Source: Zea mays (taxonomy: Eukaryota > Streptophyta > Magnoliopsida > Poales > Poaceae). From it: DNA of 64,000 nt. Numbering within the stretch: the first letter of the stretch is position 1; every line of letters starts with the position of its first letter. The stretch lies in NCBI RefSeq assembly GCF_902167145.1, contig NC_050104.1:5416001-5480000 (forward strand). The letters run 5' to 3'. Positions 20,827-32,015 of this stretch are shown piece after piece. The notes beneath the pieces were generated by a model. That model was not told where the DNA came from. It worked only from the letters and a program-made list of their open reading frames with translations, and searched no databases. The translations under genes and the position numbers were made by a program.

Positions 20827-23800
20827 ATGGCTTCGTTCAACGATCAAGCTGGAGCTGCTTCGGACCCGAAGCTGGTGCTCCCGATTACAGGTGGTTCGTG
20901 CTCAGAACCAGCCAATAAAAGGCAGAAGAAAGAGGCACAGAGAAGAGTACAACATGTTGGAGTGCAAGGGCCCTTTATCAAGTCAAGGTGGTCCCACATC
21001 CCAATCACCTTCTCCCAGGAGGACCTTCAGCTCAAGGATTTTCCTCATAACGATGCTATGGTTATTTCTTGCGTTATCAAAGGGTTTCTGGTCCACAACG
21101 TCTTGGTTGATACAGGCAGTGCAGCTGATATCATATTTGCTAAGGCCTTCAGACAAATGCAAGAGCCAGAAGATAAGATTCATGATGCTACACATCCTCT
21201 CTGTGGCTTCGGAGGAAGACAGATTGTAGCGCTGGGCAAGATCACCATGTCAGTGACCTTCGGGTTCATCAACAACACTAGAACTGAGCAAGTTATATTT
21301 GACATTGTTGACATGGAATACCCTTACAATGCAATTATTGGTCGTGGCACCCTCAATGCTTTCGAAGCAATTCTTCATCCTGCTTATCTTTGCATGAAGA
21401 TACCTTCGGATCAAGGACCTATCGCTATTCATGGAAGTCAGGAAGCTGCCAGAAGGGCCGAAGGAAACTGGACTGACTCAAAAGCAATCCATAATATAGA
21501 TGGAGCTGAAGCTTGTGAACAGTACAAATTCAGAAGGGAGAAAGCAGCTTCAGCAGATCAGCCGAAGCCCATGCTCTTATGTGAGGACATAGCAGAGCAG
21601 AAGGTGCTGTTGGGCTCTCAATTATCCGAAGAACAGGAGAAAACCTTGATAAGGTTTTTGTTCAACAACAAAGATGTTTTTGCATGGTCAGCCAATGATC
21701 TCTGCGGAGTTAACAGGGATGTTATTGAACACTCGCTCAATGTTGACCCATCCTTCAGACCCAGAAAGTAGAGGCTTCGGAAAATGTCTGATGACAAGGC
21801 CGAAGGTGCTCGTAATGAAGTCAAAAGACTCCTCAGTGCAGGAGTTATCAGAGAAGTAAAGTATCCAGAATGGCTAGCTAACACTGTTATGGTAAAAAAG
21901 GCCAATGGCAAATGGCGAATGTGTATCGATTTTACAGACCTCAACAAGGCCTGTCCGAAGGACGAATTCCCATTGCCAAGGATAGACTCCTTAGTTGATG
22001 CTGCAGCTTCGTCAGAGCTTATGAGTCTTCTCGATTGTTATTCAGGCTATCATCAAATCTGGATGAAAAAGGAGGATGAGCCAAAGACCAGTTTCATAAC
22101 CCCTAGTGGAACATATTGTTACCTTCGGATGCCTGAGGGGCTCAAGAACGCTGGAGGAAGTTTCAGCAGAATGACTGCGAAGGTTCTCCAGTCTCAGATA
22201 GGCAGAAATGTGCTAACTTATGTTGATGATATCATTGTAAAAAGCACGAAACAGGAAAATCACATTGCTGATTTGCAGGAGACCTTCGCCAGTTTTAGAC
22301 AAGCTGGCCTAAGGTTGAATCCAGAAAAATGCATCTTCGGAGTAAAGAAGGGGAAATTTCTTGGATGCTTGGTTTCAACAAAGGGAATTGAAGCTAATCC
22401 AAGTAAAATTGAAGCTATACTTCGAATGGAGCCACCAACTACAAAAAAGGGGGCCCAAAGATTGACAGGGAGGCTAGCATCTCTAAATAGATTTATATCC
22501 AGATCTGCAGAAAGAAATTTACCATTCTTCGAAGTGCTGAAATCAGCCGAAGTCTTTCAATGGGGACCAAGCCAACAAAAAGCCTTCGAGGAACTGAAGC
22601 AATATTTGATAGATTTAACAACATTAACTCCACCAACGCCAGGGGCTCCTTTGTTATTATATGTGGCAGCTTCGCACTCAGCGGTAAGTGCAGCACTTGT
22701 TCAGGAGAAGCTTGATGGCCAAGTCAAGAAGCAGGTCCCAGTGTATTTTGTATCTGAAATTCTTAGCATATCAAAGAAAAACTATACAGAATTGGAGAAG
22801 GTGTTATATGTTGTTTTGATGGCATCCAGGAAGCTTCGGCATTACTTTCAAGCATACAATATTGTTGTTCCTTCTTCGCAGCCGTTGAAGGATATTATGA
22901 GAAATAGAGAAGCTACTGGGCGGATTGGAAAATGGGCTGCAGAGCTCAATGAATTTTGCATTGATTATGTGCATAGATCTTCGATCCAGTCTCAAGCGTT
23001 GGCAGATTTTATCGCCGATTGGACGCCAGGGGCTCAGGATGAAGAAACAAATAAAGATGCCGAAGTATGGACAGTGTTTTGCGATGGGTCTTGGGGAACC
23101 TTCGGAGCAGGAGCAGCCGCTGTGTTGGTCTCACCATCCAAAGTTAAAACCTGTTATGCGGCAAGACTCGATTTTAGTTGTACAAACAATATTACTGAGT
23201 ACGAAGCCCTGCTTTTGGGTCTTCGGAAGTTAAAAGCAATGGGAATCAGAAGGGCCATTCTTAAAACTGATTCCCAGGTTGTTTCGGGTCATATCGACAA
23301 GAGTTGCAAGGCTAAAGATCCGAAACTTGAAAAATATCTAGACACTGTCCGAAGAGTCGAAGCTTCCTTCGAAGGATTTTCTGTCAAAAATATCCCTCGA
23401 GGACAAAATGAGCATGCTGATTTGCTAGCTAAGTCAGCAGCACAGGGGCTGCCCTTACCTTCGTATGTGTTCTTCGAAACAATAAAAGCACCTTCAGTGG
23501 AACTTCTTGAAAGAGCAGTCCTCAATATATCTCCTGTTTATAGCGAAGATTGGAGAACTGAAATCATCTCTTACCTTCAGGGTAAATTCCTTTCAGATGA
23601 CGAAACTTATAACAAGAGGATAGAGGCAAGAGCTCGTCCATATGTCATGATAGAAGGGGAGTTGTACAAGCATGGAGTTTGTGCTTCATTGCTCAAGTGT
23701 TTATATAGAACCGAAGGCATAGAGTTGATGAAAGAAATACATGCAGGCCTGTGTGGATCTCACATTGGATCTAGGCCGTTACTTGGAAAAGTTTTCCGTC

Positions 23801-24780
23801 AAGGGTTTTATTGGCCGAAGGCAGCTTCGGATGCAGCGGAATTAGTTCAAAAGTGCGAAGGTTGTCAGAAATGTGCAAGAGATCAAAAATAACCTTCGTC
23901 CTTAACACAGCTCATACAACCCATCTGGCCATTGCAAAGGTGGGGCCTTGACTTGTTGGGTCCATTACCACCGGCCCAAGGGAACTTAAGATATGTTGTA
24001 GTGGCTGTGGAATATTTTTCCAAATGGATTGAGGCAAAGCCTTTAGCCACGATAACTTCGGCCACCATTCAAAAGTTTTTCTGGCAGAATATTGTTTGTC
24101 GTTTCGGGGTACCAAAGGCCATCACTGTGGATAATGGAACACAGTTCGACTCCGAAGCTTTTAGGGATTTCTGTGATCAAATTGGTACGAAGATCTATTT
24201 TGCATCAGTCAGGCATCCGGAGTCAAATGGGCTCGTTGAAAGAGCCAATGGCATTATAATGACAGGAATAATGAAGTTAATCTTCAATCAACCCAGGGGA
24301 AAGTGGCCAGATCAGTTAACCAAAGTGGTGTGGAGCCACAACACAACAACATAAAGGTCTACAGGCTTTACTCCATTCAAGTTATTATTCGGTGACGAAG
24401 CAATAACTCCGGAGGAAGCTAAAACTGGATCAATAAGAGTAGTAGCTTCGGCAGAATCAGGTTCTGAAGATGCTTATTCTGTGGAAAAAGATGCTTTAGA
24501 AGGGATTAGGCTTCAAGCTGTGGAAAATATCAATAAATATCAAGCCGAAACAATCAAATGGCGAGATAGAAAGGTTCGGCTAAAGAATATTGAGCCAGGA
24601 CATTTGGTGCTTCGGAGAGTGGCCAACCCAGACACAGTGGGCAAGTTGCAGTTGAAATGGGAGGGACCTTTCTTAGTAGTATCTTCGTCAAGACCCGGTT
24701 CATACAGATTGAAGGATATGGACGGCAACGACATTCCTAGATCTTGGAATGCGGATGAGCTTCGGCGATATTATGTGTAA
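20827..24780 (+). pseudogene. Element F pol: protease, RT, RNaseH, integrase (three stops)
   Basis: A single frame runs from ATG 20827 to TAA 24780, broken only by TAG 21769-21771, TAA 23890-23892 and TAA 24352-24354. Protease: VLVDTGSAADIIF. RT: LLDCYSGYHQ, MPEGLKNAGG and YVDDIIVK with both catalytic Asp. RNaseH: FCDGSWG, TEYEAL, TDSQVV. Integrase: HHCC finger (HAGLCGSHIG ... CEGCQKC), DDE residues in LDLLGPL, VDNGTQFDS and NGLVERANG, and a C-terminal domain ending DELRRYYV. All catalytic motifs are intact. The absence of gag upstream is striking: only about 40 bp separate PBS and start. Confidence 0.93.
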
Positions 24781-24948
24781 CTTGATGTAACTTTTTTATG
24801 TTTTTTCTTTTTCATGGCACCCTTTTCCTTTCTAAAGGGGGAGAAAGGTTTTTAATGGGGCCATCATATGTAATTTCCTTTTTTAGTTCTATAAGAGCAA
24901 AATCCCCCAAGGAATGTAAATGTAAAAGCTGAGAACGCACCATCGAGT

Positions 24949-25167
24949 GCCGAAAAGTAAAAAGCGAAGAAGCTCCAAAGTCGTTCCTAAGGGAATGCAG
25001 AGCTTACAGCGAAAAGGCAACGCTGATTCCGCCGAAAGTAAAAGGCGAAGAAGCTCCAAAGTCGTTCCTAAGGGAATGCAGAGCTTACAGCGAAAAGTCA
25101 ACGCTGATTACGCCGAAAGTAAAAGGCGAAGAAGCTCCAAAGACGTTCCTAAGGGAATGCAGAGCTG
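24949..25167. repeat. Tandem repeat in F, 2.6 units of 81 bp
   Basis: Units carry 'gcgaagaagctccaaagtcgttcctaaggg', with matching points at 24961, 25042 and 25123. The reverse complement of the same motif is repeated in element I (46585-46885) at the equivalent place, between the main genes and the antisense gene. Confidence 0.93.
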
Positions 25168-25644
25168 ATGTGTGATTGTTTCTAAGAAAATAATGGCTGA
25201 GAGTAAAGCTTCGGATATGTGTTTGGACATTCATTCGCACATCACATTACATCATAGCATTTGCATTCATAAACATTCATCCAGGCATATGTAGGATAAT
25301 CATCATCATGGCATAAGTAATTGCTTCGGCATAAGAGAAGAGCTTCTTCGCGTACAAAAAGGAGAGCTTCGGAAGAAAGGGAAATGTTGTTTTCTATGCT
25401 TCGCTGTGTACGAAAAGAAGGGAAGGTGTTTTTTCGCCTTCGGCTCAAAAAAGATAATTTCGTCCACAACAAAGCACTTCACATACATTAATGGAAGGGT
25501 AAGAGCATGATACAAGGTATGAACAGAACTCATTAAAGACAAGTTTAGTTACATTTACAAAAGTTATCTCAAAAGTTTCCTAAGTCTGTCTACAGTCTAC
25601 TTCTACTTAATCTTCGGGGGATCTTAGCTTCGGCGTCATTCTTT
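25168..25644. other. F spacer between repeats and antisense gene end
   Basis: About 480 bp of AT-rich sequence with many CTTCGG motifs. Short ORFs here are shadows. Probably the shared 3' untranslated zone of pol and the antisense gene. Confidence 0.6.
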
Positions 25645-28551
25645 TCAATCATCGGCTTCGGCTTCGTCATTCTACATGAATTAAGTTGTTGTAAGTCAAA
25701 ATTGAGCTTGAAGAAAGAGGTAAGCACAAGGTATGATTTCTTACTGGTTCAAGATGACTCCGAGCTTCGTCTCCAGCCTTTTCTCGTCCGCCTTTTGTCC
25801 ATATCATTTTTACAAATCTATTGGAAATACTTCGGGCGAGATCAGGAATGTCATCTAGGATTGATGGTGATAAAGTGAAATTGGGCCTATTGACAATCTT
25901 TCCGTGATCGCAGCCAGCTTTTAGGAAGGCTGCAGCAGTGCCCCGAGAAGCTACCCAGGCACAGAAGTCACCGTGCCCAGCTATAACTTCGTCGAGCTCG
26001 TCAATTTCACCCTCAATATGTTCGAAGGTCTTCGATAAATTTTCAGCTGAGGGGGTGAATTTCTCACTGCTGGCTTCAACTGAGTGAAAAATTTTTCTTA
26101 ATCGTTGAATGCATCTGTTGCTAAATTCCAAACATTTTTCTTGAAGGCCCACCAATAGTTTTTTCAAATCTGAATTTTGTTGAGCTTCGGCTTCAAGTTT
26201 TGTATTAAGTTCTTGCTTTTCTTGTTCAAACTGCTCAGATTGGCGGAGAAGCTTCGTGTTCAGTTCTGTTATTTTTGCTTCGGCTTCCGCCAATAAACCT
26301 TCGGTTGCCTAGAGCTCAAAGTTCTTTTTCTCGATAGCATCTGATTGCTCCTTTATTTTGCTTTCTAAATTTTCAATTATAACTTCGTGTTTCTTGTCTT
26401 CAAAATCTTGTTGCATTTTCAAGGCTTTGCTCAACAGCATACTCTGCACGAAAACAACCTTTGTTAGACATGTTTTTATTATTAAAAACAATAAAAGTTA
26501 AGGGAAAAGTAGTTCACCTTGAAATTGGAATAAAATAAACTACCAACGATATGTTGTCGTCGGTAGCGGCTAATGTCCGTTTCTAGCTTCGGAAAACCGA
26601 TACTCTTTGACAGAGTACCGATAACTTTGGCTCCAGTTTGGTTTCAGATACAATCTAATTTCTCATCAACAATACCTCCGAAGAGGAGTGCTCCTGGCTT
26701 GTACCCGCAAGATTTGGCATACTCTTTAAGCTCTTCTATTTCGGGTTCTGACAATTTTTCTCCAACTAAATTTTGAAACATGAAGGCTTCGTTTTCTGAA
26801 GCTTCATCAGCAATTTCCTTCCCTTTTCCCGACGCTGCGGCCGCGGCCTCTTCGGCGGCGGTGGTAGCTTCTTCTGCAGCCATGTCTAGCAGCATTTTGT
26901 CAATGTGTTCGATCGTGCTCTCCAGGTTCAAGTCTTCAGCTGAGGCAGCTTCGGCAGCCGCGACCTCCGAAGGTGTGATTTCAATATCTGTCCCTTCCTC
27001 AGCCGCTGGTGTCTTCTGAGCTGAAGCTCTTGGCGGTGTCTTGTCAATTACCTCTGTCACACCGATGATCCTCTGTCTCTTTACTTTAGTCGTTTTCTTC
27101 ATTTTTTCGGGCTCCTTTTCCTTCTGAAAAAACTTTGTCAGTTGAGGCCCCAATGGACTTAGCTTCGCAGGCAGGGATTCAGTCATTACCTTCAAAATTG
27201 CCTCCACATCAGTGGTAGAGGGTGATGCGGGGGTTTCTTCTTCGTCGGATATTTTCCGCTTCGGAGAAGACGCTTTCCTCTTCTTCGGAATTTTCTTCTT
27301 TGGTGGTTCTTTTTCATCTTCATTTAAGGCTTCAGTTATCCTTTTCCTTTTCTAGCCTCCGGCACCTTTGTTCAGATTTTCATAGTCAGGGTATTCAAAA
27401 CCCAAGGCGTCCAGCACTCGATTCAGTCTTCGCTTCGGACGGGTGCCGAAGGCCGCAGTCATCAATTGATCTTCTTTTTTGGAGTAGTTGCCAAGTATTT
27501 CATTACACATTACTTCAATTGTATCCAACCACTCTTGGCAAGGTGTTTTAAAGTATTTCTTAAACTTGAAATAGTAAGGTAAACGCACAAGTTCACCTTC
27601 TTTCTTTTCCCCCTTTAGCTTCGGCATTTCCCATTCTTTTAAACTAGGAAAAACCTTGAAAGCCAAAAACTCCTGAACCAGGTCTCTTGAACTGATATGC
27701 TCTGCAATAATTCTGAATTCATTCATTGCTTTTTGAGTTGGACCTTCCGGTGTCATGTTGCATTGGGGGCGGGTTTCTCCGAAGATTAGTTCAAGTGGAC
27801 TTTGCACAAGCTTCTCCTTGTCGTCATCAACCTTGACATAGAACCACTCCGACTTCCAGCCTGCTGCCCATTTGCTTCGGTAGCTGATTACAGGAAACTT
27901 TGTGGTTTTCCGGTAAGCAAAATTATAGCAACCAAAATTGTCATGCAATCCATCTTTTCTAGCCTTCGTCTGATAGTGCAGTTCGTGAACTCGACAAAAG
28001 CTGTCCGCAAACGGCTCCACCGCTTGGCTTCGGAGGGCCCAGATATAAACGCTAAGCCTAACAATAGCGTTAGGAGTCAGCTGATGAAAGTAGATACCAA
28101 ACCTCTTCAGTACCTCTGCAGTAATCCCATGTAGGGGGAATCTTAATCCAGCCTTTAGAAAGCTCTTGAAAATGACAATTTCATCCTTCTCTGGCTTTGG
28201 GGTAGTCTCTTCTCCCCCGAAGCGTAATAGCTTCTTCTGATTCTCATTGAAAAAGCCCGACTTTACCATTTTGGAGAGATCAGCCTTCGAAACAGTAGAC
28301 TTTCCGAAGTCCAAGTGGCTGGGCTTGCTTGGCATGGCAATTCGATAATCGTCTTCGGGATCAGTTTCCTCAATATCTTCTTCTTCTGCTTCGGCAATTG
28401 CTTGTTCTGCCTGTTCTGCATCATCACTGGGGATCTTTTCCGAAGTTACCAGTCCGGACCTCTGCATCGCTTCGGAGATGGGAACAGTCTCCGAACCTTC
28501 AGCTTCGCCCTCCTCACGCTCAACCCTAGCGGTAGAACGCACTCTGGCCAT
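25645..28551 (-). pseudogene. Element F antisense gene: 3-exon nuclear-type coiled-coil protein
   Basis: Exons on the minus strand: 28551-26518, 26443-25745 and 25671-25645, stop TGA. Introns of 74 and 73 bp have GT...AG ends and keep frame. Domains: acidic N-terminus; a globular domain (about residues 110-370: GIYFHQLTPNAIVRLSVYIW, NNFGCYNFA-like, WAAGWKSEWFYVKVD) resembling Pfam PF04195 'putative gypsy type transposon'; a basic Lys/Arg-rich stretch (PKKKIPKKRK) that could be a nuclear signal; an Ala/Glu-rich linker; then a coiled coil. Stops: TAG 27352, TGA 26644 and TAG 26309. About 919 codons. It converges on pol. Biochemical role unknown. Confidence 0.82.
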
Positions 28552-28989
28552 TTAATTCTGAATTTTTAAAAATTTAATACTTTTTTCTTCCCAAGTTTTT
28601 TCTTCTGACGAAGCAGGCTTCAAACTGGAGCTTCGTTCGATTCCGAGAGTTAAGCTTCGGCGATGGTTAAAAATTTTGGCAGCAAAACAGTGCAAATAGC
28701 AATGAATGCTGTGGTAACTTCACACCTACTCGTCTGTTTATATAGTACTGCAGGTAAGAAGGCGAAGCGCCAGGATTTTTACACCAGGCGGGCACCCGCT
28801 CGCACTCGCTGCAAGGTGGACCGCAGAGACCAAACAGTAACTCTGCAAGGTGGGACCGCTACGCGCTGGGAAACTGAATCGTTTCTCGACAACGAGCTCA
28901 GGGAAGGTGTTTTTTGGACCTTCGGCTCCCCGAAGCTTAAGAGACTTTTTTCACGGATCAAGCTCGTTACGAAAAATGATCTAGCACCG
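28552..28989 (+). other. F region upstream of antisense gene and PPT
   Basis: About 440 bp. On the minus strand this would hold the antisense gene promoter and leader. A TATA-like 'tatatagt' lies near 28739 on the + strand (ACTATATA on the minus strand). The + ORF at 28663 runs into the LTR and is not credible. Confidence 0.5.
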
Positions 28990-29002
28990 CGAAAGGGGCT
29001 AC
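28990..29002 (+). other. Polypurine tract of element F
   Basis: GCGAAAGGGGCTAC abuts the 3' LTR start. Element I has the near-identical GCGAGGGGCTAC in the same place, which links the two families. Confidence 0.82.
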
Positions 29003-29587
29003 TGTTGGGTCTATGCTTTGTCGCCGAAGGTCTTCTAGGAAGAAGCGGCTTTCGGCTGAAGCTGCTTGTGTGAGATGGCCGAAGGTTCCTCTTCATGGAG
29101 CTTCGGTATTACAAACCGACTTAAGGATAGAATGACCTTTTAGTCCATAAAGGTCTGGGTCAATGTTGTAAACTTTTATGAGGGGCATAATTGTAATTCC
29201 TCACAGGATGTGTCCTGTGCCTATAAATAGTGAACAGTATTCCTTTACTGTTCACGGATTTTTGGCGATGGTAATCGCATCTTTCGGGAATCAATCTTTG
29301 TCAAGGCAGAGGTATAATTGTATTCAGTAATTCAATATATTAAATAAATATGATTTAATTCGTCTATGATTCATTTATCTTTTCATACCCTTTATTTTAT
29401 GTTATCTTATATCATTTATTAGAATTTAATTACGAAGACTTAGCCTTCGTAATTATATTCTCATCAACCTTCGTCCATGGCTCATTATCCTCAAGGGAAT
29501 ATTGTTTCATGGGCGAAGGGCGTTAACATTTAACATTTTATGTTGCCTTGTTCTTAATTCATAGCATTTGAGAACAAGTCCCCAACA
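29003..29587 (+). repeat. 3' LTR of element F
   Basis: 585 bp, three by-eye differences from the 5' LTR. It is followed by ttatc, the near copy of the left ctatc. Confidence 0.96.
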
Positions 29588-32015
29588 TTATCCATTTAGT
29601 GAATTTGTCAATCGCCACCAATACATGAGTATATCCCCCTTGAGCTTTCTTGAAAGGTCCAATCATATCCAGTCCCCAGCATGCGAAAGGCCAGGTTACT
29701 GGTATGGTCTGTAGTTGCTGTGCTGGCATGTGCTGTTGCCTTGACAAGTATTGGCAAGCTTCGCACCTCTGAACTAACTCGGCTGCATCGTTCTTCGCTG
29801 TCGGCCAATAGAATCCTGACCTGAAAACCTTCCCGACTTGTGTTCTGGATGCTGCATGTATTCCACATTGCCCTGCATGGACCTCCTCCAGAAGTTGCTT
29901 CCCAGTGGACAGGAGAATGCACTTCATGAGGATGCCTGATGCGCCCCTTCTGTACAATATCTCCCCAATGAGTGTATAGTGGGCCGACTGCCTGGCAACG
30001 CGCTCTGCCGAGTTCTTGTCGTCTGGTTCTTCTTCATTCTTTATATACTTAATAATCAGCCTTCTCCAGTCATCAGAGTCTGACTCGGGTTGATCTATGA
30101 TGTTGCACTCTTCTGTTTGATCCATTGAGATACTCGGCTGCAGAATTTCTTGCACGAAGACTCCAGGTGGGACCTGAGTTCGACTGGATCCGAGCTTGGA
30201 CAGTACATCGGCTGCTGTGTTCCGATCTCTTTCTATATGATGAAATTCCAGACCCTCGAATTTATCTTCCAGCTTTCGAACAGCAGCGCAGTATTTTCCC
30301 ATTGAATCGCTTGAACAATCCCATTCCTTGTTTATCTGGCTGATGACTACCAGAGAATCTCCGTATACCATCAATCTCTTGACGCCCAGTGATATGGCGA
30401 TGTTCAATCCGTGTATCAAAGCTTCATACTCGGCTGCATTGTTAGAGGCCGGGAATAGCAACTGGAGGGCGTACTTGAGGTGTTCGCCTCCAGGTGCGGT
30501 GAAGAGAATCCCTGCTCCTGCTCCCTGCAGCTTCAGCGAGCCATCAAAATACATTCGCCATACTTCTGCAGTTTCTGGATTATCCGGTACTTGCTGTTCT
30601 GTCCACTCTGATACGAAATCGACCAGTGCTTGAGTTTTGATGGCAGTGCGAGGTCGGAACTCGATGTCGTGGGATCCTAGCTCGCAAGCCCACTTAGCTA
30701 TTCGGCCAATGGCTTCCTTGTTGTGAAGAATAACCCCTATTGGAAAACCAGTGACTACTATGACTTTGTGGTCGTCAAAGTAGTGACGCAGCTTGCGTGC
30801 AGTTAGAAGTACTGCATATAATAGCTTCTGAACCTGAGGATACTTTTTCTTCGAGGGGCCTAGAACTTCACTGATGAAGTAAACAGGATGTTGTACTGGA
30901 TAGGCATGTCCTTCTTCTACTTGCTCGACTACCAACGCGGTGCTTACCATGTGAGTCGTGCAAGAGATATACAGTAGCAAATCTTCAGCCGGTTGAGTCG
31001 ACGTAGCTCGCCGGGGTGGTTTCAGTACTGGTGGTGTTGTCAAGAATTTCTTCAGTGCATCTAGAGCTTCTTGTGCTTCTGAAGTCCATTGAAACTTATC
31101 CACCTTCTTGAGTAGCTTGTAAAATGGCAAACCTTTTTCTCCCAGCCTGGATATAAATCTGCTCAGAGCCGCCATACATCCAGTAAGTCGTTGAACCTTC
31201 TTTTGTGACTGAGGAGCTTCCATCTTCATGATAGCTTCAATCTTATCTGGATTAGCCTCGATTCCCCGGTGGCTGACAATAAACCCGAGCAATTTTCCTG
31301 CTGGTACCCCGAAAACACATTTTTCGGGATTGAGCTTCCATCTAAATCGTCTCAAGCTGTTGAAAACCAGCTGTAAGTCTTCGATGAAGTTTTCCGAATT
31401 TTCTGTTTTGATTACCACATCATCTACGTAAGCCTCCACACGCTTGCCCCAGTTATCGGCTAAGCATGTTTGAATGGCTCTCTGATAAGTCGCTCTAGCG
31501 TTTTTGAGGCCGAACGGCATGGAGGTATAACAGAAAGCACCAAACGGAGTGATGAACGCCGTTTTTTCCTCGTCTTCTTTTGCCAAACTAATCTGATGAT
31601 ACCCGGAATAGCAATCTAAGAAAGACAGCACAGAACATCCAGCGGTGGAGTCCACCACCTGATCTATCCTCGGGAGCCCGAAGGGATCCTTCGGACAGTG
31701 TTTGTTGAGATCAGTATAGTCGACGCACATGTGCCAATCCACTTTATTCTTTTTGAGTACAAGAACAGGGTTGGCTAACCACTCGGGGTGTAATACTTCT
31801 CTAATAAATCCAGCTGCAACCAAGCAAGCTAACTCGGTGCGAATGGCCTCTCTCTTGTCGGGCATGAAACGACGTAGCTTTTGCCGGATCGGCCTCGCCT
31901 GGGGGTAAACCTTCAACTTGTGCTCGGCCAGTTCTCTTGGGACTCCCGGCATATCCGCAGGTTGCCATGCGAATACATCTCGGTTATCTTGCAAGAACTG
32001 GACGAGCGCGCTTTC
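29588..32015 (-). CDS. Element E pol: RT, RNaseH, integrase N-terminal part
   Basis: An open minus-strand frame continues from gag after one TAG. RT: FLDCYSGYHQI, MPFGLKNA and EAYVDDVVIK with intact catalytic Asp pair. RNaseH: YFDGSLK, AAEYEAL, YGDSLVV. Integrase: HHCC finger (HAGQCGIHAASR ... RCEACQY) and the first catalytic Asp in WGLDMIGPF. The frame reaches AIDKFTKWI, then meets element F, which removes the rest of the core to 19434-20197. Apart from the F insertion this segment has no stop. RT and RNaseH look biochemically complete. Confidence 0.92.

Larger units (their letters stand above)
20198..29587 (+). mobile_element. Element F: young Gypsy lacking gag, with antisense spliced gene
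   Basis: LTRs of 585 bp (20198-20782 and 29003-29587) have TGTTGGG...CCCAACA ends. The flanking duplication is ctatc/ttatc (20193-20197, 29588-29592), inside the integrase of E. Order: 5' LTR, PBS, protease-RT-RNaseH-integrase, 81-bp repeats, minus-strand spliced gene, PPT, 3' LTR. By eye the LTRs differ at only three positions, making F the youngest dated layer on the left. No capsid or zinc-knuckle sequence lies between the PBS and protease, so gag must come from elsewhere. The motif CTTCGG/CCGAAG is conspicuously frequent throughout. Confidence 0.95.

Noticed and set aside
28663..29073. 136-codon ORF upstream of and into the F 3' LTR
   Set aside because: It crosses the PPT/LTR boundary, has no recognisable domain, and overlaps the likely promoter of the antisense gene.
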